From: Membranipora membranacea
Lineage: Eukaryota > Bryozoa > Gymnolaemata > Cheilostomatida > Membraniporidae
Assembly (NCBI GenBank): GCA_914767715.1
Contig: OU612067.1
Coordinates: forward strand, 33,270,162 to 33,330,161
Direction of reading: 5' to 3'
Length of the DNA: 60,000 nt
The position numbers and the translations under genes were made by a program. How positions within the stretch are numbered: position 1 is the first letter of the stretch; each line of letters starts with the position of its first letter. Positions 10,219 to 21,263 of this stretch are shown here, piece by piece. Below the pieces are notes generated by a model. That model had not been told where the DNA came from, did no database searches, and was given only the letters and a program-made list of their open reading frames with translations.

Positions 10219-10525
10219 AGAGGAAGTTGGTTTGGCATTACAACATAATATTATCACATCAGCGTAGCAGGCTTAATATACTGTGATGGACAGAGAAAGA
10301 AAGAACATGATGTGATGCTACGTTCAAGCTAATGTTACTTTGTGTTCAGGTATTTTGACTTTAGTATTATATTCTGCCAGCAATTCCTTTCCAAAGCATT
10401 TTACTATACATATCATTACAAGCCTGCATTTAGGTACAGTTAGTAGCATCGCTTACCTGCTGTCTGCACTCGCAACACCTCTAAATGAATAGACTTACGC
10501 TTTCAAAGTATTTTGAAAACATGCC
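10219..10525 (+). promoter_or_regulatory. Candidate leader/promoter-proximal block of gene 2
   Basis: The block is conserved in three places (also 8297-8645 and 20925-21263), twice directly upstream of fucolectin exons. It includes ACATGATGTGATGCTACGTT and a putative 5' splice site TTCAG/GTATTT (GTATGT in the other copies). Short reading frames in it close quickly, so a 5' untranslated leader exon is more likely than a coding one. No TATA box is evident. Its role is inferred only from position and conservation. Confidence 0.3.
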
Positions 10526-10707
10526 TCGCATTGGCTCCAATAGGAAGATACTTTTATGGCTAATGGTTTGAGGGTTATCAAAAGATTATGTGGAGAAATC
10601 AAAGGCGGTGAGCTATCATAAGGGGATGTGAAGCTTGAACTCCGACTGCTATGAGACTAAGGAAATCTGTTTTACTAATTCGTTTTATATGTATATTTCC
10701 ATGGCAG

Positions 10708-10790
10708 GTGACCACAATAATTCAAAGGAACAATAATGTCATATCATACACTAATCCATATTCTATATCTCCTCTCATATGTGAATCAAG
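10708..10790 (+). CDS. Gene 2, possible upstream exon
   Basis: An acceptor-like TTTCCATGGCAG precedes and GTACGT follows an open 83-nt segment reading VTTIIQRNNNVISY to CES. Gene 3 has the same segment at 21464-21546 with three amino-acid changes. It ends in phase 2, while the fucolectin exon needs phase 1. Either an exon is missing between them or this is not coding. The signal-peptide exon of gene 2 was not identified. Confidence 0.3.
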
Positions 10791-11047
10791 GTACGTTCTC
10801 GGTTGTCAGCCGCTTACAAAGTGCATTGGACTTCTGACTTTAAGCAGGTCTTTCAGAACTCATACCATAATGTGCACACATAACTCTTGTCAAATTGATA
10901 TTCTTGCTTTATCATTTGTAGGCCAAAGACTATTTTCTATTATTCTCACACCTTATTTAACATGGACAGTCATATTTACATACAATCAACATGAAAATGT
11001 AATACATTTTGGTCTATCATCTCAAGCAAAGATCTTGTTATTTTTAG

Positions 11048-12402
11048 GGTTTACATATGGTATTGCAAACAATGGGACTGCCACTTCTAGCTCGATTCAC
11101 AGCAGTAGTGGTGGTGTTGATAAACCTATAGACAATGTGCGAATCATATCAACAGACACTGAATTCTTCAGATCTGAGGATAGAATTGATCAATGGTGGA
11201 GAGTTGATCTAGGAGAGCCGTACTACATCTTTGTTTTTACAGTGTACAGACAGACTGGAGCTAACAAGTATAGTGAGTTTACATAATTGAGGAATATTAA
11301 CATAGTATGTGTGTAGACACCAAGTGAACAACCATACAGGCGCTTACGTTACTCAAATATTATTTTCCCAACGTTGACTAAGCTCCACTTGAGTCCCACA
11401 TGTATTCAATCTTAGAATTTAAACTCAATCTCATTCTCGAAGAATTGAGTGTTAAACCCTCTAGTCAATAAAGATGTGTCTCTTAGATTCACCAGTCTCT
11501 ATAGGCAGCTGTATTTTATATCCATCACCTTTATGTACTTATGCGGCTAGAGAAATCAGCCGTAATTGGTCCTGAAAAACTCCGTCTCGACCTACAGAAA
11601 ACATCTTAAAAGTGCAATCGAGTTAAAAGAGTACAGCGGAATACCAAAGTACCCTGTTTTAGGAATGCCAATATCTCTGTTTATTATTTTCACTCATATC
11701 GACAGTAGTATGATGACACTTTCTATTCATACGGGTGCACAATTTGGTAACCCCTTATGGTAAATAAACGCATGATGAGATGAATGAAATTAGGCTTGGT
11801 ATTTTATAACTGTGGAATCACAGTGCGCTCCACTTGATGGTAAAGCTTTTTAACTTATTTACCTGTTGCTGGGTAGATTCTGATCAGATTCAAAAGTGTG
11901 CCGACATATGTTAGATCACTGTGACTATATGTGTGTATTGTGTATAGTACAGTACTGTGTCAGGTGCAGTGCTTAGGGCAAAGGTGCAAATTATAGATCC
12001 TATTACTTATGATGACATCATTTCTTATCATGACATGTTAGTTCATACTCTTTCAGTTGCTCAGCAGGCTAGAGTAGGAAGTTCCTAATTGGATAAACAT
12101 TGTATAATAACACTCTCTGTAAATAAAATTCAGTAAACCCCATTCATTATTATCATCATATTTAGAGGACAGATTTAAACAATTGAGCTTGCTCGGACGG
12201 CTTGGAGGATATGGTCCCAAAGTTCCCCAACCCGAACAGAATGGCTGGAAAACATTACACTCTGTTGATCACACTGAACTTGATAATGTAGAGTACAACC
12301 CAGTGGACGATATGCAGGAACCTCCAGCATACCGACGCTTAGCCGTGTACAGTACAAATCCTCTAGGATTTGTCATCAGTGAGGTCAGAGTTCTCGGCAT
12401 AC
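11048..12402 (+). CDS. Gene 2, fucolectin / F5-8C domain (two exons)
   Basis: Exon 11048-11272 carries [34 protein letters not shown] and [17 protein letters not shown] is the hallmark of the fucolectin (F-type lectin)/F5-8C fold. Exon 12166-12402 completes it with [14 protein letters not shown] and ISEVRVLGI, the typical C-terminal strand. The junction (AAGTATA/AG) is phase 1 and the donor is GTGAGT. Known relatives bind fucosylated glycans or phospholipids; the His and Arg residues that bind fucose cannot be assigned with confidence here. Confidence 0.8.
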
Positions 12403-15400
12403 GTAAGTTTATAAAATAAAAGCTACACTCTGCTGACCACACTATAATCAGGCAATTGTAATACCTTGCATTTGGTATCCGCTCTTCTAACAAAAAAGTT
12501 TTTGATCATGCTCAATCAGAGCAGCAAATATTTCCATACCAGACAAAATGTGATTGTATACCTTTCAAAGGATAATCAAAGTGTAAAAAATCAGCCTTCC
12601 TAAATCCTATCAGGTACTATCGATAAATGTACTGTAACCTCTCACTGTTCTCACCAATTCCTACAGGGCTCCCTGAATTCAAAGCTACTAACCTCCGAAT
12701 AAACTCTACATATACAGAAAATTCAACCTTCTGTGTGACCTGCCAATGGGACCCTCCATTATCTAACTTTCCAACAGTATCCAATATGATATTGTCAAAA
12801 TATCAGGTATGTTGGACTGATGAAAGGACTGAGAAAGTGACTTATTTCATTATGTTCATGTGTAAGAGCTGTGCATGCAAAACTCAAACATCCATAATCT
12901 CATGGATAACAATCCATGGTATTTATAATGCCCGCAATCTCTTCGTGTATAGGAATGATTCAACTTTAACCAGGTTTAAAAAATTAAAAAAAAAAAATCT
13001 TAGGACTCAAAATTGGGCAAAGAAATCTGGCAGTGATTAGCGTTAGAGTATACTTAATAGGGTGTAATAAAGTCAAAACGAGATTACAGTATGTAATAAT
13101 GTAGTCTTCACCATTGTTATAATAAGCATCAGCATAATAAATAATTAAACTGTGCACCGCATTCCAGCCAGTAACCTCAGCCTAGCCCTTAGAAATTGAG
13201 TAGTTCAGAGCCTGATGGGTGCCATGTAATGGAGATTCCAGATCTGACAGCCATTAGGATCTCAACTCATTTCTTGTTTATCAACTTTTACCATATATGG
13301 AATGACACAGCGTTGCAACCATAGCTAACATAGTTTGCAAATTAAACCTCCCGAGACAAATTTAGAAGCTGTTGCACCGTTTTTGTTTTTAAAGAGTTTA
13401 ATGAATTGTACACTGAGAATCCTCTCCTTAAATCCTGTGTTTCATATTTAACTTGTTATTACTAGTCATTGCAGCCGTACTGACCATTCATATTTTTACA
13501 ACCTTCTCTGCAATTACCCTTGTCCTTACTGATTTTTTGGGACTCTTAAATATGAAAGGAAAAACTTCCCTCGTTTAGATTCCTTATCCAATTGTAGGGT
13601 GATTGACTAAACGGGTTTTGTCATGGTATGTTACTGATAAAGGGCCGAAGCTGAGCCAGCAAAGTTTTGAATAAACAACAGCTCAATTTGATATAATCGC
13701 TCCATCATGTTCAGTAACGAGGCTGAAGGGTCGGAGGGTTTGACCACAGTTGAACTCAATCAGTTGTCTCAGAAATAAGATAACGTTACTGTGTAAGACC
13801 TTGTTCACACAAAAAAGTTGTTTAAATTTTTGGCTGATCCCATGTAATAACAGTCACATAATTGGCATTGACAATAGGAACCATATGCACTAGCCATGTT
13901 TCTATTTCCCAACTATTGCAAGTTAAATTGCAAAGTACTAGCACTGGCAAGGTTTCCGTTTTTTAGGAAAATACGAATAGTATATGTCACATGATGAGTC
14001 TATTCATGGTAGGAGTTGTGCTCACCTGTCTGAAATAAAAATTCCTTATTGGCCGTTTTGGTCGACAAAAACCACCACTCAAGGGAATACAAGAAGGATG
14101 TGCAGCTACTGTGGCGGTTCTGGTCAGACCAAACATGCCATTTAATTTAGAAATTGACTAAGACAACATAGAGGTTAATATTAAAAAGCGGGACACAGAA
14201 CTGATTTTTAAAAACAGCTGAGCCTTGTCACATTGCTCTGGAAGAAATGAGTTCTTTGATTCAATATATGTCTGTTTTCTTCCCTAATTGATTGAATAGA
14301 TAAATAGGGATGCCCTTTAAGAGTTGACGCCAACTAAGTTAGAAATAAGATGCTGTAAGTAAATACAGTAAGTTGCCAGATAACAGCATGGTTTGCGGTA
14401 AAAACTTCATAGGTGGATATTTGGCAACAATACCATTGACAACTGAAAACTTTGCTTTAGCCAAGTTTATAGGTAATCTCCCTTTGCCCAATATGTGCCC
14501 CATAAAACATCTTTACGTTTGGTATAACTTATATTGGCATCCAATTTCCACCTGCTGTGGACCTATAATTGTACTGCCGTCCATCCTCTTTTCATATCAA
14601 AAATTGCCCATCAATGACGGAAACAGCTTGGCGTGATTGTGGACTTTTTTCCAGCTTGTCCTGTTTCATATTCACTATGATTCCATGATGCGATTTCGTA
14701 AGGATTTCGGGAGTAATCGCTCCATGGAAATGACATTAAAGTCACTTTCAGATTGTGACGAATGACTTTTTGGAATTGAATACCCATACCGTGTTAATTC
14801 GACCTACATCCTAATTGGCGCCTTGGCTGAATGGCTAGTGCGCTTGCACACAATGCCTTCAAAGGGATTAAACGCGGGAGACTGTGATTCAAGTCCTGGC
14901 CGCAGTAGATATTTTTCATGTTTTTTTCCTGGGGATGATTGGAATATACTGGATTCTAACCATTTGAAATTGGAGTGAATCATTAATTCGAAGCATGGAA
15001 CCATAGTGATTGTAGTATCAGATCAAGGGGCCAAAACATAAAAGAGTGGCGACTCGGGAAATTTTGGCAGTACAATCAAAATATTGCTTCGGCTTCGCTT
15101 CGGAGCTTCGCCTGAATTTTCAACCAGTCAAACCCTTGCTCCTGTGTCAGATTGTTCAAACCTCCTCATATATGTTTTTTTTTCTTTGAAAAATGTACGT
15201 TAAGACCAAGTGTAAAGACGGAAAGAAAGAAAGAACTCAAATCTTAGGATCACCTACTAAATATTTGGCAAGAACGATTTTTGAAATCGAAGACAGGTGT
15301 TAAAGGCCGAGTCATAGTGAAGCAATAACCCGGCCATATCAAATTCAAATGGGCATTCATTCAAATTTCCGCTGCGCTTTTGAAAATAAGAGGAGCAGTA

Positions 15401-18400
15401 GAAGTGTTTTTTAAATGGGAATTGGATGTGCTGATGCTGATACACACCCCAAATCATTTTTCATTCCGAAAATATATTTCATAATATATTTCCATTTCAT
15501 ATAAACTCTACTGTCTCTAGGTCCACAGGTTGCCCCCAGAAATACCAGGATTACTCCATTGGATGGTAGCTGTGTTCAGGTGGATTTGGATCCACCTCAA
15601 TATCCCAATAATGAAAACCTACTATATCAGGTTAGTGAGTCCTCATTACCGGGTTTATATAATCATACTGCATATACGAAGCAATTGAACTATAAATGAT
15701 TCAAAATATTGTTATGATCAACAGATTGAAGATCATTTTAAGCCTGACAATCCACATGCATTATGCATCCATGTTTCAGTATGAATGCACTAATACTAAT
15801 TGGAGCCTCTCAAACCAAACATCATCTATAACAGTAGGATACTCCTGTGGATGTGAACCTTATGAGAATGTTAGCTGTACTGTGAGAGCAGTAAGCGATG
15901 CAGGTGGGAGCGATGACAGTACTTCACATGGTAGATCTGGTTGTGCAGGTGAGTCTGGTAGCTGAGTAATTGAATGATTCAAATATGAACACATACAGAG
16001 GTACATTGATCATGTCAAAACGAGTTTGCAGAGGTTTTGTTCAAAAAAGTTCTTAAAAATAGAACTATGACAGTTATGAATATTTCATAATTGATCACCA
16101 TTAAATCATCAATACATAACAATTCAATGTAATTAGATAAAGAGAGTTAAATGTAACAAAGATCTAAAGAAAAGAAAGTACTGTCATCATGAGTTTATCC
16201 ATCTGTCAAATAAAACCATATGTCTTAGATTTTCTAAGGATTTAAAAAAAACACTCAATATCCTACTGATACACATACGCATTGAATTGGGATGGTTTGT
16301 TTTAGGTGCTGTCGAAATCAATAATGACAATAAATTAAACTGATTAGCCCCGTCCAACTTATGTTTTTAATCTTTCATTCAGAACCTCAATTGATTGGGA
16401 GGCTAACTGATTTTATTTCTGATGATATTTCTGATGGAAAGAGAAAACTCCGTCTGAATATAACACAACCGGTGAGTGTAAAACTCATTTTAGACACAAC
16501 TTATTTGAAGCTGGCGCCTCCCAGCAAGAGTAATGGAGTGATCACACACTACACAGTAAATATTATAATTTGACTAAGCTAGTAGTTTCCCAGTATGATT
16601 TTTATTCTGACATATGAAACAATATTGTACAATTTCAACTTTATGGAAGGTATGGAAAAAATCCTTTGATGCTGACGGCACAATGAATAGTATAGAAGTT
16701 GAGCAGGTCATACTTCCGTACCATGTTTTAGCATGTAAATTGCCGACAATTTTAGTATTCCTGTGGTTATCCTGATGGAAACTCTGATGCTCTACAACTT
16801 AATACTTTCAATGCTTCTGAGCAATCTACTAGTGCTGAACCGATGATCTGTAACTTCACATCAGCTTCACTGATAGAATGCAAGGTTACTGCTGCAAACA
16901 GTGTCGGCTCAAGCCCTAGTATATCGGTATATGGATATACTCAAGTCAGGGGTAAGATTGTAATATAAATTAGTCATCGATAGATTGAAGACAGGATAAT
17001 CAGAGAGCCTATTGAATATAAGATTAGGAAACTGCATGCTCATTAAACCAACCATAGATGTATAATGTCTGGTTTGAGGCATAGAGATTCTAAATAAGAC
17101 ATCCATTAGGCTCTCAGCTTATTACTCTAGTACTTTATGCCAAATGATTTGAAATGAGTAGCAAACCAGAAGACATTTTACCGCAATGCAGCCACGCAAC
17201 TTAACCTTTTTTGTACTTTCCCCTTTTTACTTATTGCTTCTTGTTGCAGTTCCTGCAGGTATTATTCAACCGTCCGTCTCAATATTCGGTCTGGTGGTTA
17301 ATCTAACAATATCAGAAGTGATACCAGAAGAAACTGGAGTCAATATTAGGTGAGTCAAATTGATCCTAGTTCCATATTTTGAACTGAGGTCACAAATCGC
17401 AACAGTCACCAAATTAATATTATCAGTTATCAGTTGTAAAACCAATCATATAACAGACAATACAGAAGAAACAGGCTCTACAGATCATATAAGATATCAA
17501 AACTGTGTAAAATTGTTTGCAAATTCCAAAAGTTTTTGAGTTACATGATTTTTAAAACTTTGATATCTTATTGGCTTTGCTGCTTGTATGTCAATGGGAG
17601 AGGTTTTCGCCGATGATGAATCTATCCATCATAATCAAGGCTGTCTCTTTTGTACTTATCTTCGATAACTTATGTTGCAGCATCTACAGGGTTATCTTAT
17701 ATAAAGGAGACCGTATCAAGCTGGATGAACTTTCCTTGGAAGCAGCCTGCTATAAAAGCCATGAATACAAATTTTCATATGCTGATCAGCTTGGCCTTCC
17801 CTGCTATGTCGCTGCAGAATTAACTCCTTTTTATGGATCTTTCAGAACGGAAATTGGTGATGGGTTAGAATACAATGGATTTTTGAATGCTCCTCTTGAA
17901 CAAGGGATAAACTACATCGTTACTGTTGCAGCCATTTCCACACCAAAGGTGCAGTTATAACTTTCATGATCGGTGAATTAAGAATATATAAAAACACAGC
18001 AATACAGCAGCCCTATGAAGAAAAACCTGTAAATGTGCCCGCGCTGATATCTATGACCTCAGAATTCTTGTCCCGATATAGAAAACATGGCTCTACCCAC
18101 ATTTCATCCATACAAAAACATAGACATATCGAGTGATGATATGAGAATCATATAGTTCAATAGTTGTTATCTGCTTTTTGGTAGGATGATGACCGGTATG
18201 AACTCACAACCTATCTAAAACCACAGAAATTCACAGGTTTGTACCAGTAGAGAGACAATCAGTGTTTTCTTGTCTGTATTGAGTAAGCTGCATATCTCAC
18301 TGGCACAGACTTTTGATTGCCAGCAATACAATGCATAAAAATGATGGTCAGCTTGGCCATTAATAAGAAAAATTAGCGAAATCGCTAAATGTTACTGAGC

Positions 18401-19455
18401 TTAATTAATCTGCGGGGAAGACGATAGTTTTGAAATTTTCATTCGGAAGTCATGCTCATCTTATTTTATAGGCGTTCAAACAGTATGTAGCAGCCCTCCG
18501 GTGATTTCAAATGCTACTTGGTGATGCAACTTCAAGAGAAGTAGGCTCCACATTTTTTTATCGCTGTCAAGATAGTTTAATATCGTCAGGAGAAGGCATC
18601 TTTACCTGTAAGAGATCAGAGAATGGCTTTTCTTGGGTCGGTCAAAACCTTATCTGGAAATACAAGTACAGGTGAGTAGGTATGGATTGGGCAATGTTTC
18701 TTTAAAGAAGGGATTGGCAGCAAGCATTCTAGCCTGAAACAATCAGTGTGAACCCTTTAATCGATCCATTTGGGTGACGATAAAAATACACCATGATCAT
18801 CAATCCGTATAGCAAAGGTGTTATAAGATTCCTATGAGTTTGCACAAAGAAAGCAATGGTTATGAAACCTAATTGAGGTACCATGAGTGTTTATATGATT
18901 TTCAAAGACTACAATACCACAGAAAGATTTTCCGAATTTTATCAATGACAGCCTTTTGGTCAGTCTATCTGTTCATGAACTACACCAACACTTACACCAC
19001 GAAGAAGCGCACGATGTGTTTGCACATTGAATGAGGATATGGATGTGGATGAGGATGAGGGTTTGTTTTCATATTGCATATTATTTAACATTATAACAAA
19101 TATATTCTTGACAGGTGTTATCGTTGGCAGTTTAGCACCTGTCATAGTTATTCTGACCACCTTGATGGTTCTTGTGATAATTTTCCTGAGAAGGCAGAGA
19201 AGTACCTCGGCCAACAACGCAGAAGGTACAGAAAACAGAGTGGAGGAAAGACCACCTACAAACATGGAGGTTGAGCTTCCAACTTCTGCTACTCAGTGTA
19301 TCACAGAATACGAAGAGGTCAGCAGTTTACCTGTGATTGTATTTAAAAGTTGGGATCCAGAATATGAGAACAGTCAAACCATGAATCCATACGAGTCATT
19401 GGATACAATAACTGAGAGTGAAGTGGCAGATCATCTGTATGAAGGCTTGCAGTAA
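11048..19455 (+). CDS. Gene 2: chimeric fucolectin/FN3 receptor with tyrosine-rich tail
   Basis: Exons 11048-11272, 12166-12402, 15521-15630, 15780-15948, 16383-16471, 16756-16951, 17250-17349, 17681-17948, 18185-18236 and 19115-19455 splice in frame to about 595 codons: fucolectin/F5-8C, FN3-E, a hybrid FN3 (half of F plus half of G), membrane-proximal domain, stalk, transmembrane helix and tail. The head matches gene 3 and the tail matches gene 1, because the tandem-duplication junction (13832) falls between exons 12667-12806 and 15521. Exon 12667-12806 and the sushi remnant at 18472-18671 must be skipped to keep the frame. Including the former gives a premature stop in the exon at 15780. 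Whether it is expressed or a pseudogene is open. Confidence 0.65.
12667..12806 (+). pseudogene. Gene 2, orphan first half of FN3 domain A
   Basis: The exon reads [26 protein letters not shown] and ends SKYQ in phase 0 before GTATGT. Gene 3 has the same exon (23918-24054) followed by its second half at 26835-26997. Gene 2 has no second half: the next recognisable exon (15521) expects phase 1. The exon lost its partner at the duplication junction, so it is probably skipped or disruptive. Confidence 0.75.
13832..14175. mobile_element. Foldback element, copy b (right part)
   Basis: The middle and right arm of the foldback repeat run from GGCTGATCCCATG to AACATAGAGGT, matching 547-881. The left arm is missing because the tandem-duplication junction falls here. 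It is continuous with an intact single copy of the 68-bp segment that is duplicated in unit 1. Confidence 0.75.
14815..14905 (+). mobile_element. tRNA-derived SINE head (unit-2 copy)
   Basis: The same degenerate tRNA-like sequence as at 1934-2024 occurs here, with GGCTGAATGGCTAGTGCGC and GTGATTCAAGTCC. It is a duplicate by descent, not an independent insertion. Confidence 0.5.
15521..15948 (+). CDS. Gene 2, FN3 domain E (two exons)
   Basis: Exons 15521-15630 and 15780-15948 mirror gene 1 (2646-3073) with phases 1-0-1. Differences include CEPYENV for YEPYENV and VSDAGGSDD for VNDAGVSDD. The frame is intact. Confidence 0.82.
16383..16951 (+). CDS. Gene 2, hybrid FN3 (first half of F, second half of G)
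   Basis: Exon 16383-16471 (FN3-F first half) is followed by exon 16756-16951 (FN3-G second half). A deletion of about 0.7 kb joined the intron after the first to the tail of the FN3-G first-half exon (ACAACTTATTTGAAG near 16496-16510), removing the FN3-F second half and the G acceptor. Both surviving exons meet at phase 0, so splicing gives one in-frame hybrid FN3. The leftover exon piece near 16501-16556 keeps a donor but has no acceptor. Confidence 0.75.
17250..17948 (+). CDS. Gene 2, RPTP-type membrane-proximal domain
   Basis: Exons 17250-17349 and 17681-17948 encode [37 protein letters not shown] and NYIVTVAA. The internal intron is phase 2, as in genes 1 and 3. The frame is intact. Confidence 0.8.
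18185..18236 (+). CDS. Gene 2, stalk exon
   Basis: This is a 52-nt exon (DDDRYELTTYLKPQKFT) in phase 0 to 1. It can splice directly to the transmembrane exon at 19115 because the intervening sushi exon is phase-symmetric. Confidence 0.78.
18472..18671 (+). pseudogene. Gene 2, broken sushi exon
   Basis: Aligned to gene 1 (6282-6494), this exon has lost 5 nt (ATGCTACTTGG against ATGCTGACATACTAGG) and 8 nt (ATCTGGAAATAC against ATCTGTAAATCTGGAAATAC), 13 nt in all. The first loss brings a TGA into frame within a few codons. Splice sites at both ends are still present, so inclusion would truncate the receptor before the membrane, while skipping restores the frame. Confidence 0.8.
19115..19455 (+). 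CDS. Gene 2, transmembrane and signalling-tail exon
   Basis: The transmembrane helix (SLAPVIVILTTLMVLVIIF) is followed by LRRQR and a tail with EYEEVSSL, PEYENSQ, NPYESLDTI and HLYEGLQ. The spacing between YESL and YEGL is the same 12 residues as in gene 1. The N-terminal PPTY of gene 1 is PPTN here, losing both the WW ligand and one tyrosine. The stop TAA is at 19453-19455. Confidence 0.84.
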
Positions 19456-19576
19456 TAACTACTTTTGAACAGGGCATGCAGTAACTGTGTATGGAGTTTA
19501 ATTACATAAGCAAATATTTTTACTAACAATGTTTTTTATAAACAGATCATTTGTGGACCGAAAGTTGTCTGCCCTA

Positions 19577-19582
19577 AATAAA
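19577..19582 (+). terminator. Possible polyadenylation signal of gene 2
   Basis: AATAAA lies about 120 nt after the stop codon. The homologous position in gene 1 is not AATAAA, so use is uncertain. Confidence 0.3.
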
Positions 19583-20924
19583 GTAGTGGACAACTCTGAG
19601 TTGCAAGGAAGTAGAACACGAATGCAACTATTTCCTCAACATCTATGTTATTGTTTAAGATAATAGTATTGACACTGTGTTTGATTGGTTCCTTTATCCA
19701 AAAAATCAAAACTATTGTTTTTTTTCTCCAATTTGTTATGAACACATTTAATCTCCGCCAGCTAATGGAAATAAGCAAACTATTTTCTCCTCTTCACAAA
19801 TCATTTCGAGATGAAAGTTCCCGTTAAAATAGATTGATGATAGATATACTTGTGTCTTGGGGACTTAAATTCTCATTTTAACTGTCTTTTGATATCTTAT
19901 TCACAAACAAGTTTTTATAGTAACGATTGTTATTAAAACTTCCTTGTAACTGCCTGGTGTTGTACTAACCTCATCAGATCTACAGACTCTGGGTCTGCTA
20001 ATCATTCTGTACACACATATGTTTTTTTATAGAATAACTGTATGAGCAAACTTTGTCTTTTGCTGACTATGACTGATCATCTCCCTTGTCAGGAATGTGT
20101 TACTCATACAAGTTGAAACAAAAAAGCTATTCCTATAAAGTTTTAGATAATCCCATCCACCCACTAATATAATAGATTTATTATTAATGACTCGGCACTA
20201 ACATCTTCTTGCACACTCAGAAGTTTTCCGATGCAAGTTGAAAACTATTTGTACCACATTTACCTGGATCAACCTGTGATCCATTTTTGTATGCAGTTGG
20301 TCGTATGTCAATAAACACATAACCAACGTTAATGATTTTTGATAATGAAATAAAATAAGCAACACAGATGTTCTATAACCTCATGATACCCAAGCCGACA
20401 AGCATTTATTTCTGAGGCTTGTAAAAATTTGTAAAAACAATATTGTTTACAATGGAATGTGAGCCAAGCTCAAGTTAAACTTGTTTGGCAATTATAAAAC
20501 GCATTAACACTACTGCGCCGCAGCTGCAATAAGACTTCTTCATTTCTATTGTTCAGTATTCAAATTTTTAAACGTAATGATTATTACCAAATGAAATCAA
20601 TCAATTGGAACACTAATATTGATTCTTATCAGCAGCAAACTACTACAATGAAAACTATGCAAAGAGGAAGCTGCAACTCATAGGTCTATGCAATGTCCTA
20701 GAGAACATTTGAATGGTTTTCTCTCAATCCTTGTGATATTTGTGAAAGTTTTCACAATGAGAGAAGGTCAGCTTTATGATGATAGCACTTAGATGTTAAT
20801 CAATAATATTTTCACTGCATACATTTATTGATGCTCTTATGAATGAAACAAAATATTCGATTAGTTAGCCTTTCAGGGGTATAATAGTGGTTTTAATCAG
20901 GCATTTTTGTATGTTTGAACTGAA
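19583..20924. other. Intergenic DNA between genes 2 and 3
   Basis: This is collinear with gene 1 downstream DNA but lacks the RT insertion and the extra block seen there. Nothing else is recognisable. It serves as the empty-site reference for the insertion at 8969. Confidence 0.45.
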
Positions 20925-21263
20925 AGAGGAAGTTGTTTTGGCATCACAACATAATATTATCACATCAGCGTAGCAGGCTTAGTACTGTGATGGACAGAGA
21001 AAGAAGGAACATGATGTGATGCTACGTTCAAGCTGCTGATACTTTGTGTTCAGGTATGTTGACTCTTGTATTATAACCTGCCAACAATCCTTGAAAAATT
21101 ATCTTTACTTATAGGTACTGCGTTCATTTTAATAGCTCACACCCTTCGAAAGCATTTTATTATACATAACATAACAAGCCTGTATTGAGATACAGTAAGT
21201 AGCCTCGATTACCTGCTGTCTGCACTCCCTAAACCTCTAAATGAATAGACTTATGCATTCAAA
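20925..21263 (+). promoter_or_regulatory. Candidate leader/promoter-proximal block of gene 3
   Basis: This is the third copy of the block at 10219-10525. The putative splice donor TTTGTGTTCAG/GTATGT is best preserved here. A short frame at about 21278-21325 (MSRFSSNRKILLWLVV) is hydrophobic and similar in gene 2 (MPRIGSNRKILLWLMV). It could begin a signal peptide, but a good donor after it is lacking. Confidence 0.28.

Larger units (their letters stand above)
546..13831 (+). repeat. Tandem segmental duplication, unit 1
   Basis: This block is collinear with 13832-26338, exons and introns alike: the foldback arm, the SINE, the FN3 to tail exons of gene 1, the intergenic DNA, and the fucolectin and first FN3 half-exon of gene 2. 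The left edge lies inside a dispersed repeat (GGCTGATCCCATG at about 547 and 13832). The right edge is at about 13831, just past CTTGTTCACA, which recurs near 26325. Differences from unit 2 include an RT fragment at 966-1308, an RT insertion at 8969-9734 and an extra 5'-flank block at 8297-8645. Similarity was judged by eye; no percentage was computed. Confidence 0.88.

Noticed and set aside
10651-11286. A continuous 211-codon frame starting with a good signal-peptide-like MRLRKSVLLIRFICIFPW and running into the fucolectin exon
   Set aside because: The same place in gene 3 has stop codons in both the leader-like part and the middle, and a good acceptor and donor (CCATGGCAG, GTACGT) interrupt it, so most of this frame is intron in gene 2.
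12627-13040. Read-through of the FN3-A half-exon into QVCWTDERTEKV and beyond, preserved in both duplication units
   Set aside because: GTATGT at the same place is a strong donor and the extension has no FN3 features; its conservation is explained by recent duplication.
19027-19114. In-frame Met and acidic stretch (MNEDMDVDEDEG) upstream of the gene 2 transmembrane exon
   Set aside because: It lies before the acceptor TTCTTGACAG, and the gene 1 counterpart is not conserved, so it is intron.
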